DNA of 64,000 nt from Bosea sp. AS-1 (GCF_002220095.1 NZ_CP022372.1:778501-842500); one strand, 5' to 3'; shown: positions 11,111 to 20,115, counted from the stretch's first letter. The notes: generated by a model not told the origin, from the sequence alone. Numbers and translations are program-made.

Positions 11111-11243
11111 CGACATATCGGAAAAATTGTGGCGATGTTGACGTGATTTCAACGTGTTGTGATGTCAGGATGCTCCGATATGCGGCCCATGGCCGGTGGG
11201 AGAGTTCCTGCCGGCGTCCCGAGGGGGAGTTTCCGAGGTTCAG

Positions 11244-12293
11244 ATGCCGGTCCTTTCGCGTCGCGTACCCTCTCCGCTTTCCCGCCGCGCTTTCATGGCA
11301 GGTGCGGCTATAGCTGCCTCCGGCGCTATGGTCGGGAGAGCTTCGGCCGGGGTTCCGATCCGCCTGCTGATGGATTGGCGCGTAGAGGGACCGCTGGCCC
11401 CGTTCCTGGTTGCCCAGGAGAAGGGCTATTTTGGTGCCGAGGGGTTGGATGTCGTCTTCGAGACGGTGAGCGGCGCGCGCCAGTCCGTCACCCAGCTGGG
11501 TTCCGGGGAGTTCGATGCCGCTTTTGCCGACGTCAACGCGCTGATCCGGTTTCGGGACGCCAATCCCGGCCAGGATCCGAAGGCCGTGATGATGGTTCAC
11601 GACCGGCCGGCTTTCGCCGTCATCGGCCGCCGCAGCCGGGGCATCGCGCCCGTGCCAGCGAGCCTCGAAGGCCGGAAACTCGGCGCGCCGGCGGGGGATA
11701 GCGCGTTCGCGCAATGGCCCGTCTTCAGCAAGCTCAACCAGATCGACGAGGGCAAGGTGAAGCTCGAGAACATCGGCTTCCCGGTCAGGGAGCCGATGCT
11801 CGCCTCGGGCGAGGTCGACGGCTTCTTCGGCTTCGGCTCATCCTCCTTGCCCAGCCTGAAGGCGCGCGGCGTGCCGGCGGACGACATCGTGGTGATGGCG
11901 ATGGCCGATCACGGCCTGCAGCTCTACGGCAATGCCGTCATGGTCTCGCAGAAGTTCGCAGCCAAGGAGCCCGGCGCCGTGCGCGGCCTGTTGCGGGCGA
12001 TCCTGCGCGGTATCCGCGACGTGGCGGCCAATCCCGAAGCCGGTGTGCAACTGGTCGTCAAGCGGGCCGAGAACGCGCAGCCGGACGTCGAACGGGAACG
12101 GCTCATGATGTCGCTGGAGCAGAACGTGCTGACGCCTTACGTCAAGCAGCAGGGGCTCGGTGGGATCGAACCGGCCCGCTGGGCACAGGCGATCGACCAG
12201 CTCGCCCTGGCGCAACCCCTCAAGGACAAGGCTCGCGCCAGAGAAACCTTTACCGACGCCTATCTGCCGGCCAAGGAAGACCGGCTGTTCTGA
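11244..12293 (+). CDS. ABC transporter substrate-binding protein, NMT1/THI5-like
   Basis: This is a 349-residue periplasmic binding protein of the thiamine-precursor/nitrate/sulfonate type: Leu-Leu-Met-Asp-Trp-Arg, then Phe-Leu-Val-Ala-Gln-Glu-Lys-Gly-Tyr-Phe and Gly-Leu-Asp-Val. The N-terminus carries a twin-Arg signal (Ser-Arg-Arg-Ala-Phe-Met) and a hydrophobic stretch ending near residue 35. I choose ATG 11244, with GAGG at 11235-11238, over the upstream ATG 11196. No permease or ATPase gene is adjacent; the next gene, 55 bases on, is a CoA ligase. The ligand is unknown; an organic acid that is activated with CoA after uptake is a guess. Confidence 0.88.
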   Translation: MPVLSRRVPSPLSRRAFMAGAAIAASGAMVGRASAGVPIRLLMDWRVEGPLAPFLVAQEKGYFGAEGLDVVFETVSGARQSVTQLGSGEFDAAFADVNALIRFRDANPGQDPKAVMMVHDRPAFAVIGRRSRGIAPVPASLEGRKLGAPAGDSAFAQWPVFSKLNQIDEGKVKLENIGFPVREPMLASGEVDGFFGFGSSSLPSLKARGVPADDIVVMAMADHGLQLYGNAVMVSQKFAAKEPGAVRGLLRAILRGIRDVAANPEAGVQLVVKRAENAQPDVERERLMMSLEQNVLTPYVKQQGLGGIEPARWAQAIDQLALAQPLKDKARARETFTDAYLPAKEDRLF

Positions 12294-12348
12294 CAGGCAC
12301 CCGGCGCAATCCGGGCTGTCCGATCCGGTGGTGACAGCGGGGGACGAG

Positions 12349-14010
12349 GTGCCTATCGTGCGGCGCCTTTTTCCACCGGATCCCGGTTCATTGCATCTGC
12401 CCGACCTGACTGACTACGCCCGTCTTCGGACCTCCTTCCGCTGGCACATCCCCGAGCGCTACAACATCGCCGTCGATGTCTGCGACCGCTGGGCGATGGC
12501 CGAGCCGGAGCGACCGGCGATCATCGAGGTATCGAGCGACTGGCAGGTTGCGCCCGTCGGCTTCGGCTGGTTCCGCGAGCACTCCAACCGGCTCGCCAAC
12601 GCCCTGCGCGCCCGCGGCATCGCGCGCGGCGACCGGGTCGCGATCCTCTTGCCGCAGGGCCGGGCCGTGCTCGCGGCTCATCTCGCCGCCTACAAGCTTG
12701 GCGCCATCGCGGTGCCGCTGGCGGCTCTGTTCGGTGTCGACGCCCTGGCCTATCGGCTGGTGGATTCCGGAGCGAAGGTCGTCGTCACCAATGCTGCCGG
12801 TCTGGCGAAGCTGCGCCAGATCGGCCAGCCCTTGCCGGACCTCACGCTGGTGATCTCCTCCGACGGCCGCGACGGCGAGGCGCAGGATTGGGAGGCGCTG
12901 CTGGCCGAGGCGAGCCCTGAGTTCGTGCCGGTGGCCACGACGCCGGACGATCCGGCGCTGATGATCTACACCTCCGGCACCACCGGCAACCCGAAGGGCG
13001 CTCTGCATGGCCACCGCGTGTTGCCCGGTCATCTCCCGGGTGTGCAGATGCCGCATGAATTCATGCCGCAGCCGGGCGATCTCGCCTGGACGCCGGCCGA
13101 CTGGGCCTGGGCCGGCGGGCTGCTCAACATGCTGCTGCCGGCGCTGCATTTCGGCGTCGCGGTGGTGGCGCGGCCGGTGACGCGTTTCGAGCCGGACGAG
13201 GCCCATCGGCTGATGCAGGATCTCGGCATCCGCAACGCCTTCGTGCCGCCGACGGCGCTCAGGATGCTGCGTGGCGCGGGCAGCCCCCGCGGGCGCTTCG
13301 ATCTCAAGCTCAGGACGGTCGCCGCGGCCGGCGAGGCGCTCGGTGCCGAGACGCTGGAATGGGGACGCGAGGCGCTCGGCCTCACCATCAACGAGGCCTA
13401 TGGCCAGACCGAGTGCAACCTCGTCCTGGCGTCAAGCGCTGCGATCGGCGTGAGTCGACCCGGCGCGATCGGCAAGGCGGTGCCCGGCCATGAGGTGGCG
13501 ATCATCCGGCCGGACGGTTCGGTGTGCGCTGCCGGGGAGGAAGGGCAGATCGCGGTGCGGCGGCCCGACCCGGTGATGTTCCTCGGCTACTGGAACAATC
13601 CGGCCGCCACGGAGGCGAAGTTCATCGGCGACTGGATGACGACCGGCGACGAGGGCGTGCAGGACGAGGATGGCTATGTCCGCTTCATCGGCCGCGACGA
13701 TGACGTTATCACCTCCTCCGGCTATCGCATCGGACCGGGCGAGATCGAGGATTGCCTGTTGCGGCACCCGGCCGTTGCCCTTGCGGCCGCGGTGGGCAAG
13801 CCCGATGCGCTGCGCACGGAGATCGTCAAGGCCTTCGTGGTGCTGAAGCCGGGCCAGGCCGGTTCCCCGGCGTTGGTGTCGGAATTGCAGAACTTCGTCC
13901 GGGCGCGGCTCTCGGCACATGAATATCCGCGCGAGATCGCATTCCGCGACGAACTGCCCCTGACCACCACCGGCAAGATCATCCGCCGCCTGCTGCGCGC
14001 GGAGGCCTGA
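12349..14010 (+). CDS. AMP-dependent acyl-CoA synthetase
   Basis: This is a 553-residue adenylate-forming ligase that activates a carboxylic acid with ATP and CoA. The phosphate-binding motif Tyr-Thr-Ser-Gly-Thr-Thr-Gly-Asn-Pro-Lys-Gly is at residues 207-217. Tyr-Gly-Gln-Thr-Glu, Thr-Gly-Asp-Glu-Gly and Gly-Arg-x-Asp-Asp follow in order, and the terminal catalytic Lys is in Thr-Thr-Thr-Gly-Lys-Ile. The frame has no good ATG; the GTG at 12349 preceded by a GGGGGA purine run gives the family N-terminus, with GTG 12331 or 12358 as alternatives. Sequence features suit a medium-chain or aryl acid ligase, but substrate cannot be told. It probably shares a transcript with the upstream binding protein. 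Confidence 0.92.
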   Translation: MPIVRRLFPPDPGSLHLPDLTDYARLRTSFRWHIPERYNIAVDVCDRWAMAEPERPAIIEVSSDWQVAPVGFGWFREHSNRLANALRARGIARGDRVAILLPQGRAVLAAHLAAYKLGAIAVPLAALFGVDALAYRLVDSGAKVVVTNAAGLAKLRQIGQPLPDLTLVISSDGRDGEAQDWEALLAEASPEFVPVATTPDDPALMIYTSGTTGNPKGALHGHRVLPGHLPGVQMPHEFMPQPGDLAWTPADWAWAGGLLNMLLPALHFGVAVVARPVTRFEPDEAHRLMQDLGIRNAFVPPTALRMLRGAGSPRGRFDLKLRTVAAAGEALGAETLEWGREALGLTINEAYGQTECNLVLASSAAIGVSRPGAIGKAVPGHEVAIIRPDGSVCAAGEEGQIAVRRPDPVMFLGYWNNPAATEAKFIGDWMTTGDEGVQDEDGYVRFIGRDDDVITSSGYRIGPGEIEDCLLRHPAVALAAAVGKPDALRTEIVKAFVVLKPGQAGSPALVSELQNFVRARLSAHEYPREIAFRDELPLTTTGKIIRRLLRAEA

Positions 14011-14019
14011 ACCGCACGC

Positions 14020-15126
14020 TCAGGCCGGCTGGGCCGCACCTTCGCGGGCCTGCTGGCCGAGGAAGGCGGACCAGAGACGCTGCACCGTCTCCTCCTCGAT
14101 GTCCTTCACGATCAGGACGAGGCGGGAGCGCCGGTCGCCATCCGGCCAGGCGTCGAGGCGGATCGGTGGATGCAGGATCTGCTGCACGGCATGGACCAGC
14201 AGGGGCCGTTCCGGCTGGTCGGTGAGCTGGACGAGGCCCTTGAGCCGCAGCAGGCGCGGGCCGTGGATCGAACGCAGCAGCGTCCAGAACAGGTCGAAAG
14301 TCTGCTGGGCGACGGGCTGTTCGGCCGTCAGCGCGAAGGCGCGGATCGAGGCGTCGTGACGGTTGACGTCGTGCGGGTCTTGGCCGTGATGGTGCTCATG
14401 GTCATGATGATGACCATGATGATCGTGGTCGTGATGGTGGTCGCCGGGCAGCGTATCCTCCGCCAGCCAGTGCCGCAGCGCGTCGGGCCGCTTGGCCAGA
14501 TCGTAGAGGCCGGCGCCCAACAGCATCGAGGCCGGTGCATCGGGCAGCAGGATCTCGATGCCGGGATTGAGCGCCAACAGGCGTGCACGCAGCGTCGCGG
14601 TGCTTTCCGGTGGGGCGATATCGGTCTTGGTCAGGACGAGCCGATCAGCGGCGACGACCTGCCGGCGCGCCTCTTCGTGGGCATCGAGCGTCGCCATGCC
14701 GTTGACCGCATCGACCAGTGTGACCACGCCGTCGAGCCGGAAGCGCATGGCAAGATAGGGATGGTTGATCAGGACGTTGAGGATCGGCGCCGGATCGGCG
14801 AGGCCGGTCGTCTCGATGACGAGCCGCGAGAACGCCTTGAGGCGGCCGTTGTCGCGGCGGCGCAGCAGATCCTCCAGCGTGACGATGAGATCGTCGCGGA
14901 TGGTGCAGCACAGGCAGCCAGATTCGAGGAGGATCATGTTTTCCTCGACGCCCTCGACCATCAGATGATCGAGTCCGACCTCGCCGAACTCGTTGACGAG
15001 CACCACGGTGTCGGCCAGCGCCGGATCCTTCAGCAGACGGTTCAGCAGGGTCGTCTTGCCGGCGCCGAGGAAGCCCGTGAGCAGCGTCAGGGGAACGGGG
15101 GCAGGGCGGGCGGGATCGCCGGTCAT
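14020..15126 (-). CDS. CobW/COG0523-family GTPase, probable metal chaperone
   Basis: The 368-residue protein has a G3E GTPase domain with Walker A Gly-Phe-Leu-Gly-Ala-Gly-Lys-Thr (18-25), the signature metal-binding Cys-Leu-Cys-Cys (71-74), the Glu-Thr-Thr-Gly motif and the Thr-Lys-Thr-Asp guanine-specificity motif. A loop at about residues 230-258 holds 15 His with Asp and Glu, a metal-storing or metal-delivery segment. The C-terminal CobW domain starts near residue 262. Such proteins deliver zinc (ZigA/ZagA type) or cobalt (CobW). No cobalamin gene is adjacent, so a zinc role is more likely. It follows a DMT transporter by 15 bases, and a palindromic AT-rich site lies 48 bases upstream within that gene. 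Confidence 0.93.
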   Translation of the reverse strand: MTGDPARPAPVPLTLLTGFLGAGKTTLLNRLLKDPALADTVVLVNEFGEVGLDHLMVEGVEENMILLESGCLCCTIRDDLIVTLEDLLRRRDNGRLKAFSRLVIETTGLADPAPILNVLINHPYLAMRFRLDGVVTLVDAVNGMATLDAHEEARRQVVAADRLVLTKTDIAPPESTATLRARLLALNPGIEILLPDAPASMLLGAGLYDLAKRPDALRHWLAEDTLPGDHHHDHDHHGHHHDHEHHHGQDPHDVNRHDASIRAFALTAEQPVAQQTFDLFWTLLRSIHGPRLLRLKGLVQLTDQPERPLLVHAVQQILHPPIRLDAWPDGDRRSRLVLIVKDIEEETVQRLWSAFLGQQAREGAAQPA

Positions 15127-15141
15127 CGCGTTTCACAGGCC

Positions 15142-16038
15142 TCAGGCGGGCATAGGACGCCGCCGCGTTTGTTCTAATATTACATTAGCGACCAGGGCCG
15201 CGATGACAAGGGCACCACCGGCATATTGCAGCGCCCCCAGCCTTTCGCCGAGGACGACGGCTGCGATGGCCACGGCGAAAATCGGTTCGGCGCAGAAGGC
15301 CAACCCCGCCGGGCCGGGTGCGATCCGGGCCAGCGCCAGGATCTGCAGGACGAAGCCCACCAGATAGCCGCCATAGGTGACGGCGACCGCGATGGGCGCG
15401 AGCAGGAACGCATGCGGTGGCTGGAAGCTGCCAGTCAGTGCGACGATGGCGAGCGTCACCGGCAGGATTACGACATGCGACCAGAACAGCTTCGGCATGG
15501 TCGCGATCGTGGCGCAGTGGGCGGCGGCGAAAAACTGAGCTGCCGCAGCGAGGCTGGCAAGCCCGGCGAGTACCAGCCCTCGGGGATCGAGTCCATGCAG
15601 GTCCGGCCCCACCACCAGCGCGATCCCGATGAAGGCGACGAGCGCCACGGCGAGCCTGTCGACCCGGAAGGGGGCGGGCGTCAGCAGCGGCTCGGCCAGG
15701 ACGATGAGTACGGGGTAGGTGTAGAAGATCACGGCCGCGACCGAGACCGGGACGAAGGAAACCGACGAGAGATAGGCTGTACCGACCAGTGCGGTCGCCA
15801 CGCCGAACAGCAGCACCGGGAGGCGCTGGTGGCGAAGCAGGGCAAGCGAGGCGCGGGCGAGCAGCGCGACGGCACCCACGAGCACGAGCATGATGAGGAC
15901 GCGGTAGAAGACCAACAGAGGGCCACCGAGTCCGACGGCCCCCGCGATCTGTGCACTGACGATGTTGGTGCCGAAGGCCGCCGCCGACGCGAAGGCGAGA
16001 AACAGGCCCTGGCCTTCGCTCGTCCGCCCCGGTGTCAA
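15142..16038 (-). CDS. DMT-superfamily (EamA) transporter
   Basis: This is a 298-residue integral membrane protein with about ten hydrophobic segments in two repeated halves, the EamA/RhaT arrangement. Features are Ala-Phe-Gly-Thr-Asn near the start, Ile-Phe-Tyr-Thr-Tyr-Pro-Val in the first repeat and Ala-Glu-Pro-Ile-Phe-Ala in the second, the positions where EamA proteins have their conserved Pro. It probably exports a small metabolite; substrate unknown. It lies 20 bases after the D-Ala-D-Ala carboxypeptidase gene and 15 before the CobW-type GTPase on the same strand, so the three may be one operon. Confidence 0.92.
   Translation of the reverse strand: MTPGRTSEGQGLFLAFASAAAFGTNIVSAQIAGAVGLGGPLLVFYRVLIMLVLVGAVALLARASLALLRHQRLPVLLFGVATALVGTAYLSSVSFVPVSVAAVIFYTYPVLIVLAEPLLTPAPFRVDRLAVALVAFIGIALVVGPDLHGLDPRGLVLAGLASLAAAAQFFAAAHCATIATMPKLFWSHVVILPVTLAIVALTGSFQPPHAFLLAPIAVAVTYGGYLVGFVLQILALARIAPGPAGLAFCAEPIFAVAIAAVVLGERLGALQYAGGALVIAALVANVILEQTRRRPMPA
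15174..15188. promoter_or_regulatory. Inverted repeat in the end of the DMT gene, possible Zur-type operator for the CobW gene
   Basis: CTAAT (15174-15178), ATTAC, ATTAG (15184-15188) is a perfect 5-5-5 inverted repeat inside the AT-rich stretch 15168-15188, in otherwise very GC-rich coding DNA. On the coding strand it forces the codons GTA-ATA-TTA, rare in this genome. It lies 48-62 bases before the CobW-type GTPase start. The link to Zur is inference from the downstream gene family and AT-rich dyad. Confidence 0.35.
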
Positions 16039-16058
16039 TCAGGCCCCCCGACCGTATT

Positions 16059-17594
16059 TCAGGCGTCGCCGCCCTTGGCCTTGGCTTTCGCCATGGGCTT
16101 GGGTTTCGCTGCGGCCTCGGAAGGCTTCGGCTTCACCGGAGGAATCTTCAAGGCTTTCGCCTTGGCAGGCTGGGCCTTGGCGGCCGGTTTGGCTGCTCGG
16201 GTCGACGGCTTGATGCCAGCCGCGGAGCCGGGGCGCAGGCTCGCCGCCGTCGCCTTGCTGCCTGCCTGAATGGCGCCCTGCAGGCGCAGCGGCCCGGATT
16301 CGAAGGCATCGCTGGAAGGCTGGACCGGTGCCCCGGCCGGGGCGAAGGCATTGGTGCCGCGCGGGATCGCGCCGTTGTTCGAAGCGGTGCGCGGAGCGTT
16401 GCCGCCGACGAGGCCGGCAGCGACGGGTGCGCCCGGCTCGATGGTCGGCGTGCCGCGGGCGACGCGGGAGGCAGGCTGTGCCGTGACGTTGGCTGCAAGC
16501 GGCGCCGAGGCCGAACCAGGGGTGCGGCCGAAGGAGACCTGTACCGGCACCGTCTGGGCCCGCGGCCCGAGTACGACGCGGCCGCGCGGAGACCGCGTTG
16601 CGACAGGGCCGGCGGACTGGGTCGCGAAGGTGGCGAAGCGGCCGCCATCGGGCTCGTTGCCGCTGAGTGGCGCGCTGCCGGCGATCGGCCCGTTGGAATC
16701 GGCGTCATCCGCCAGCGCGACACCGCCGCCGCGGTGACGGACATCGTCGCAGATGTTCGGGGCGCGCGTGCCGCTCGCGGGCAGCGAGGCGACATTCGTT
16801 CCCATACCGCCCCAGCGGCTGAAGCCCTCGTCGAGGAGTTGCGCAGCCTTGACCGTGCGCTCCGTGCCCGAGAGCGAGCCGAGCACGACCGCGATCAGGG
16901 TGCGTCCGTTGCGGTTCGCCGTCGCCACGACGTTGAAGCCGGAGGCACAGGTGAAGCCGGTCTTCATGCCGCCGATGCCGGAATAACGCCCGACGAGGCC
17001 GTTGGTGTTGTGAATGACCTGCTTGCCGAGCTGGACGGCGGAGGTGTTCCAGTAGTCGGAATATTCCGGGAAATCACGCATCAACGCCATGGCGAGCACG
17101 GCGAGGTCGCGGGCGCTGACCTGCTGATCAGGATTGTCCCAGCCATTCGGGTTCATGAAACGCGTATCGCCCATGCCGAGCCGCTGGGCCTCGGCGTTCA
17201 TCATCCCGACAAAGGTCGGCACGTCGCCGCCGACGCCCTCCGCCACGACATAGGCGATGTCGTTGGCCGACTTGACCATCATGATCCTGAGGGCGTTGTC
17301 GAGCGTCACCTCCTGGCCGGGCTTGATGTAGACCTTCACGCGCGGCTGGCTGGCGGCGAGCTTCGAGGCGGGAATGGCCGTCTCGAGCCCGATGCGCCCT
17401 TCGCGCACCGCCTTCAGCGCCAGGTAGATCGTCATCATCTTGGCCGTGGAGGCCGGGCGCCAGGCCTGCGTGGCGTTCTCGGCGGACAGCACCTCGCCGC
17501 TGGAGGCATCGATGACGAGGCTCGCTCCGGCCAGAGCGGGCGCCGTGGATACGAGGCCAAGGGCAAGGGTGACGGCGAGGCGGGATGCGATCAT
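16059..17594 (-). CDS. D-alanyl-D-alanine carboxypeptidase (PBP5/6 type) with long C-terminal tail
   Basis: A serine DD-peptidase that trims the terminal D-Ala from peptidoglycan pentapeptides. A signal peptide ends near residue 22. The three penicillin-binding motifs are intact: Ser49-Thr-Ala-Lys52, Ser109-Ala-Asn111 and Lys211-Thr-Gly213. The catalytic domain ends near residue 260. The remaining 250 residues are low complexity, first Gly/Ala/Pro/Thr-rich and then Lys-Pro-Ala-rich (from about 445), without the usual PBP5 domain or amphipathic anchor. The basic tail may bind the wall or the membrane surface; that is inference. At 511 residues it is longer than the E. coli enzymes (about 400). 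Confidence 0.94.
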   Translation of the reverse strand: MIASRLAVTLALGLVSTAPALAGASLVIDASSGEVLSAENATQAWRPASTAKMMTIYLALKAVREGRIGLETAIPASKLAASQPRVKVYIKPGQEVTLDNALRIMMVKSANDIAYVVAEGVGGDVPTFVGMMNAEAQRLGMGDTRFMNPNGWDNPDQQVSARDLAVLAMALMRDFPEYSDYWNTSAVQLGKQVIHNTNGLVGRYSGIGGMKTGFTCASGFNVVATANRNGRTLIAVVLGSLSGTERTVKAAQLLDEGFSRWGGMGTNVASLPASGTRAPNICDDVRHRGGGVALADDADSNGPIAGSAPLSGNEPDGGRFATFATQSAGPVATRSPRGRVVLGPRAQTVPVQVSFGRTPGSASAPLAANVTAQPASRVARGTPTIEPGAPVAAGLVGGNAPRTASNNGAIPRGTNAFAPAGAPVQPSSDAFESGPLRLQGAIQAGSKATAASLRPGSAAGIKPSTRAAKPAAKAQPAKAKALKIPPVKPKPSEAAAKPKPMAKAKAKGGDA

Positions 17595-17812
17595 CGGCGG
17601 GTCTTGAACCTGTCTGGTCTTGAAACGAAGCTTGGCAGGGCGACGGCGCTGGGTTCAACGCCACGCATGCGGCATTTTCGAGACGACGGGCGCAAATCCC
17701 CGCCCAAGAATTCATACCTGCACGCATACCTACCCCCAGCGCAGCGATTTGCCTAGCTGCCCGCGCCGGTCCAGAAGCGATAGCGCATTCTTCTTTCCCG
17801 AGGCTTATCGGC

Positions 17813-18718
17813 GTGCCTATCGGCTTTCTCTGGATTCCCGCGACGATTCTCGCCTCGCTGCTGCAGACGGCACGCAACCTGGCGCAACGCTCGCTGACCG
17901 ACGTGATCGGCGTCGTCGGCGCGACGCAGGTGCGCTTCCTGTTCGGGTTGCCCTTCGCGATCATCTTCCTCACCGCCGCCTGTCTCGGCCTGCAGACGCT
18001 GCCGCCGGCGATCGGGGCCGCCTCGCTCGGCTATACGGTCTGGGGCGCGCTGACGCAGATCGCCGCGACAGCACTGATGCTGGCGGCGATGCGCGAGCGC
18101 TCCTTCGCCGTGACGACCGCCTATACCAAGACCGAGCCCGTGCAGGTGGCGCTGTTCGGTGCGGCGTTGCTGGGCGATGCGCTGACCCTGTGGAAATTCA
18201 TCGCCATCGCCATCGCGACCGCCGGCGTCATCGTCATCTCGTGGAAGCCCGGCGAGAAGCTGACCCGCGCCGGCATGCGCCCGGCCGTGCTCGGCATCGT
18301 CTCGGGCGCCTTCTTCGCCTTGTCGGCGGTCGGCTTTCGCGGCGGTATCCAGGCCTTGCCGGAAGGCAGCTTCCTGATTCGCGCCTCGACCATCCTCGTG
18401 CTCGGCCTCGGCCTGCAGACGGTGCTCCTGGTGGGCTACATGCTGGTCGCGGACCGGCCGGCGCTGATCCTCAGCCTGAAGAGCTGGCGCCGCTCGCTCT
18501 CGGCTGGTTTCCTCGGCGCGGCTGCCTCGCAGTTCTGGTTCATCGGCTTCTCGTTAACCAGCGCCGCCAATGTCCGCACGCTCGGCCTGATCGAGGTGCC
18601 GCTGGCCCAGATCGCCTCGCGCAAGCTGTTCTCGGAGGGCACGAGCCGCCGCGAGCTTCTCGGCATGGCGATGATCGTCGGGGGCGTCGGATTGCTGCTT
18701 TCGATCTCGTTGCGATGA
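17813..18718 (+). CDS. EamA-family transporter
   Basis: This is a 301-residue membrane protein with about ten transmembrane segments and the EamA repeat, not closely similar to the DMT protein at 15142. Typical pieces are Ala-Tyr-Thr-Lys-Thr-Glu-Pro-Val-Gln in the first half and Leu-Ile-Glu-Val-Pro-Leu-Ala-Gln in the second. Start is GTG 17813, with GAGG at 17800-17803; no ATG fits the conserved N-terminus. Substrate unknown. It stands alone between a divergent carboxypeptidase and a thiolase. Confidence 0.9.
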   Translation: MPIGFLWIPATILASLLQTARNLAQRSLTDVIGVVGATQVRFLFGLPFAIIFLTAACLGLQTLPPAIGAASLGYTVWGALTQIAATALMLAAMRERSFAVTTAYTKTEPVQVALFGAALLGDALTLWKFIAIAIATAGVIVISWKPGEKLTRAGMRPAVLGIVSGAFFALSAVGFRGGIQALPEGSFLIRASTILVLGLGLQTVLLVGYMLVADRPALILSLKSWRRSLSAGFLGAAASQFWFIGFSLTSAANVRTLGLIEVPLAQIASRKLFSEGTSRRELLGMAMIVGGVGLLLSISLR

Positions 18719-18854
18719 GGCCGCGGGGCGGATAGTGCTGGAGCGGAAGACCGTCAGCCGATCCGCGCACGCCGATCATGCGCGGATACCGGCTTGCGGG
18801 ATCGGCCAGCGCTGCCAAGATAACGTGTAGCTGCACAGTAAGGGAGATTTCGCC

Positions 18855-20024
18855 ATGAGCGCTGCGATCGTCGGCTGGGCCCATACACCGTTCGGCAAGC
18901 AGGATGCCGAGACCGTCGAAAGCCTGATCGTCCGCGTCGCGACCGACGCGCTGGTCGATGCCGGCATCACCGCCGATCAGGTCGACGAGATCGTGCTCGG
19001 CCACTACAACGCCGGCTTCTCGGCGCAGGATTTCACCGCCTCGCTGGTGCTGCAGGCCGACCCGGCTCTGCGCTTCAAGCCGACCACCCGTGTCGAGAAT
19101 GCCTGCGCCACCGGCTCGGCCGCGGTGCATCAGGGCGTGCGTGCGATCAAGGCGGGTGCCGCCAAGGTCGTGCTCGTCGTCGGCGTCGAGCAGATGACCA
19201 AGACGCCGGGCGCCGAGATCGGCAAGAACCTGCTCAAGGCCTCCTATCTGCCAGAGGACGGCGAGACCCAGGGCGGATTTGCCGGCGTCTTCGGCAAGAT
19301 CGCCGCCGCCTATTTCCAGCGCCATGGCGACCAGTCCGATGCGCTCGCGATGATCGCGGCCAAGAATCACAAGAACGGCGTCGAGAACCCCTATGCGCAG
19401 ATGCGTAAGGATCTCGGCTACGCCTTTTGCCGCGAGGAGAGCGAGAAGAACCCCTATGTCGCCGGGCCGCTGAAGCGGACCGACTGCTCGCTGGTCTCGG
19501 ACGGCGCCGCCGCCATCGTGCTCGCCGACGAGGAAACCGCACTGCAGATGCGCCGCGCGGTCGGTTTCCGCGGCATGGCCCATGTCCAGGACTTCCTGCC
19601 GATGTCCAAGCGCGACATCCTGAAGTTCGAGGGCGGCGCGCTCGCCTGGCAGAAGGCGCTGGCCGATGCCGGCGTGACGCTCGGCGATCTCTCTTTCGTC
19701 GAGACGCATGACTGCTTCACCATTGCCGAGCTGATCGAATACGAGGCGATGGGCCTGACCAAGGAAGGCGAGGGCGCCCGCGCCATCAAGGAAGGCTGGA
19801 CGCAGAAGGACGGCAAGCTGCCGGTGAACGTCTCGGGCGGCCTGAAGGCCAAGGGCCATCCGATCGGCGCCACCGGCGTCTCGATGCATGTGCTCTCGGC
19901 CATGCAGCTTGCCGGCGAGGCGCCGGAAGGCATGCAGCTCAGCGAGCCGCGTCTCGGCGGCATCTTCAACATGGGCGGTGCTGCCGTCGCGAACTACGTT
20001 TCCGTGCTCGAACGCATCAAGTGA
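18855..20024 (+). CDS. Thiolase-family acetyl-CoA acetyltransferase (SCP2-type)
   Basis: The 389-residue enzyme belongs to the SCP-x-like thiolases that cleave or form 3-ketoacyl-CoA. The nucleophile Cys84 is in Glu-Asn-Ala-Cys-Ala-Thr-Gly-Ser. The C-terminal part has Glu-Thr-His-Asp-Cys-Phe-Thr and Gly-Gly-Leu-Lys-Ala-Lys-Gly-His-Pro-Ile-Gly-Ala-Thr-Gly with the catalytic His. The second Cys (Cys-x-Gly motif) of biosynthetic PhaA/AtoB thiolases is absent, which is usual for this subfamily. Start fits AAGGGAG just upstream. A perfect hairpin follows the stop. Confidence 0.95.
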   Translation: MSAAIVGWAHTPFGKQDAETVESLIVRVATDALVDAGITADQVDEIVLGHYNAGFSAQDFTASLVLQADPALRFKPTTRVENACATGSAAVHQGVRAIKAGAAKVVLVVGVEQMTKTPGAEIGKNLLKASYLPEDGETQGGFAGVFGKIAAAYFQRHGDQSDALAMIAAKNHKNGVENPYAQMRKDLGYAFCREESEKNPYVAGPLKRTDCSLVSDGAAAIVLADEETALQMRRAVGFRGMAHVQDFLPMSKRDILKFEGGALAWQKALADAGVTLGDLSFVETHDCFTIAELIEYEAMGLTKEGEGARAIKEGWTQKDGKLPVNVSGGLKAKGHPIGATGVSMHVLSAMQLAGEAPEGMQLSEPRLGGIFNMGGAAVANYVSVLERIK

Positions 20025-20030
20025 AAGCAG

Positions 20031-20058
20031 ACGTCCCGGGCGGTGAAGCCCGGGACGT
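20031..20058 (+). terminator. Strong hairpin after the thiolase gene, possible terminator
   Basis: ACGTCCCGGG (20031-20040) and CCCGGGACGT (20049-20058) are perfectly complementary; one more C-G pair closes a six-base loop. It starts seven bases after the stop. There is no T-run, so it may be a Rho-associated or mRNA end-protecting structure. Confidence 0.55.
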
Positions 20059-20115
20059 GGACTTGCCGACAGGGCCTTTGCCGGAGCGCGGGCCGCTAAG
20101 CGAAAGCGACCCTTC

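Noticed and set aside
16032..17756. 574-codon plus-strand frame opposite the DD-carboxypeptidase
   Set aside because: Shadow frame; the minus gene has all three catalytic motifs.
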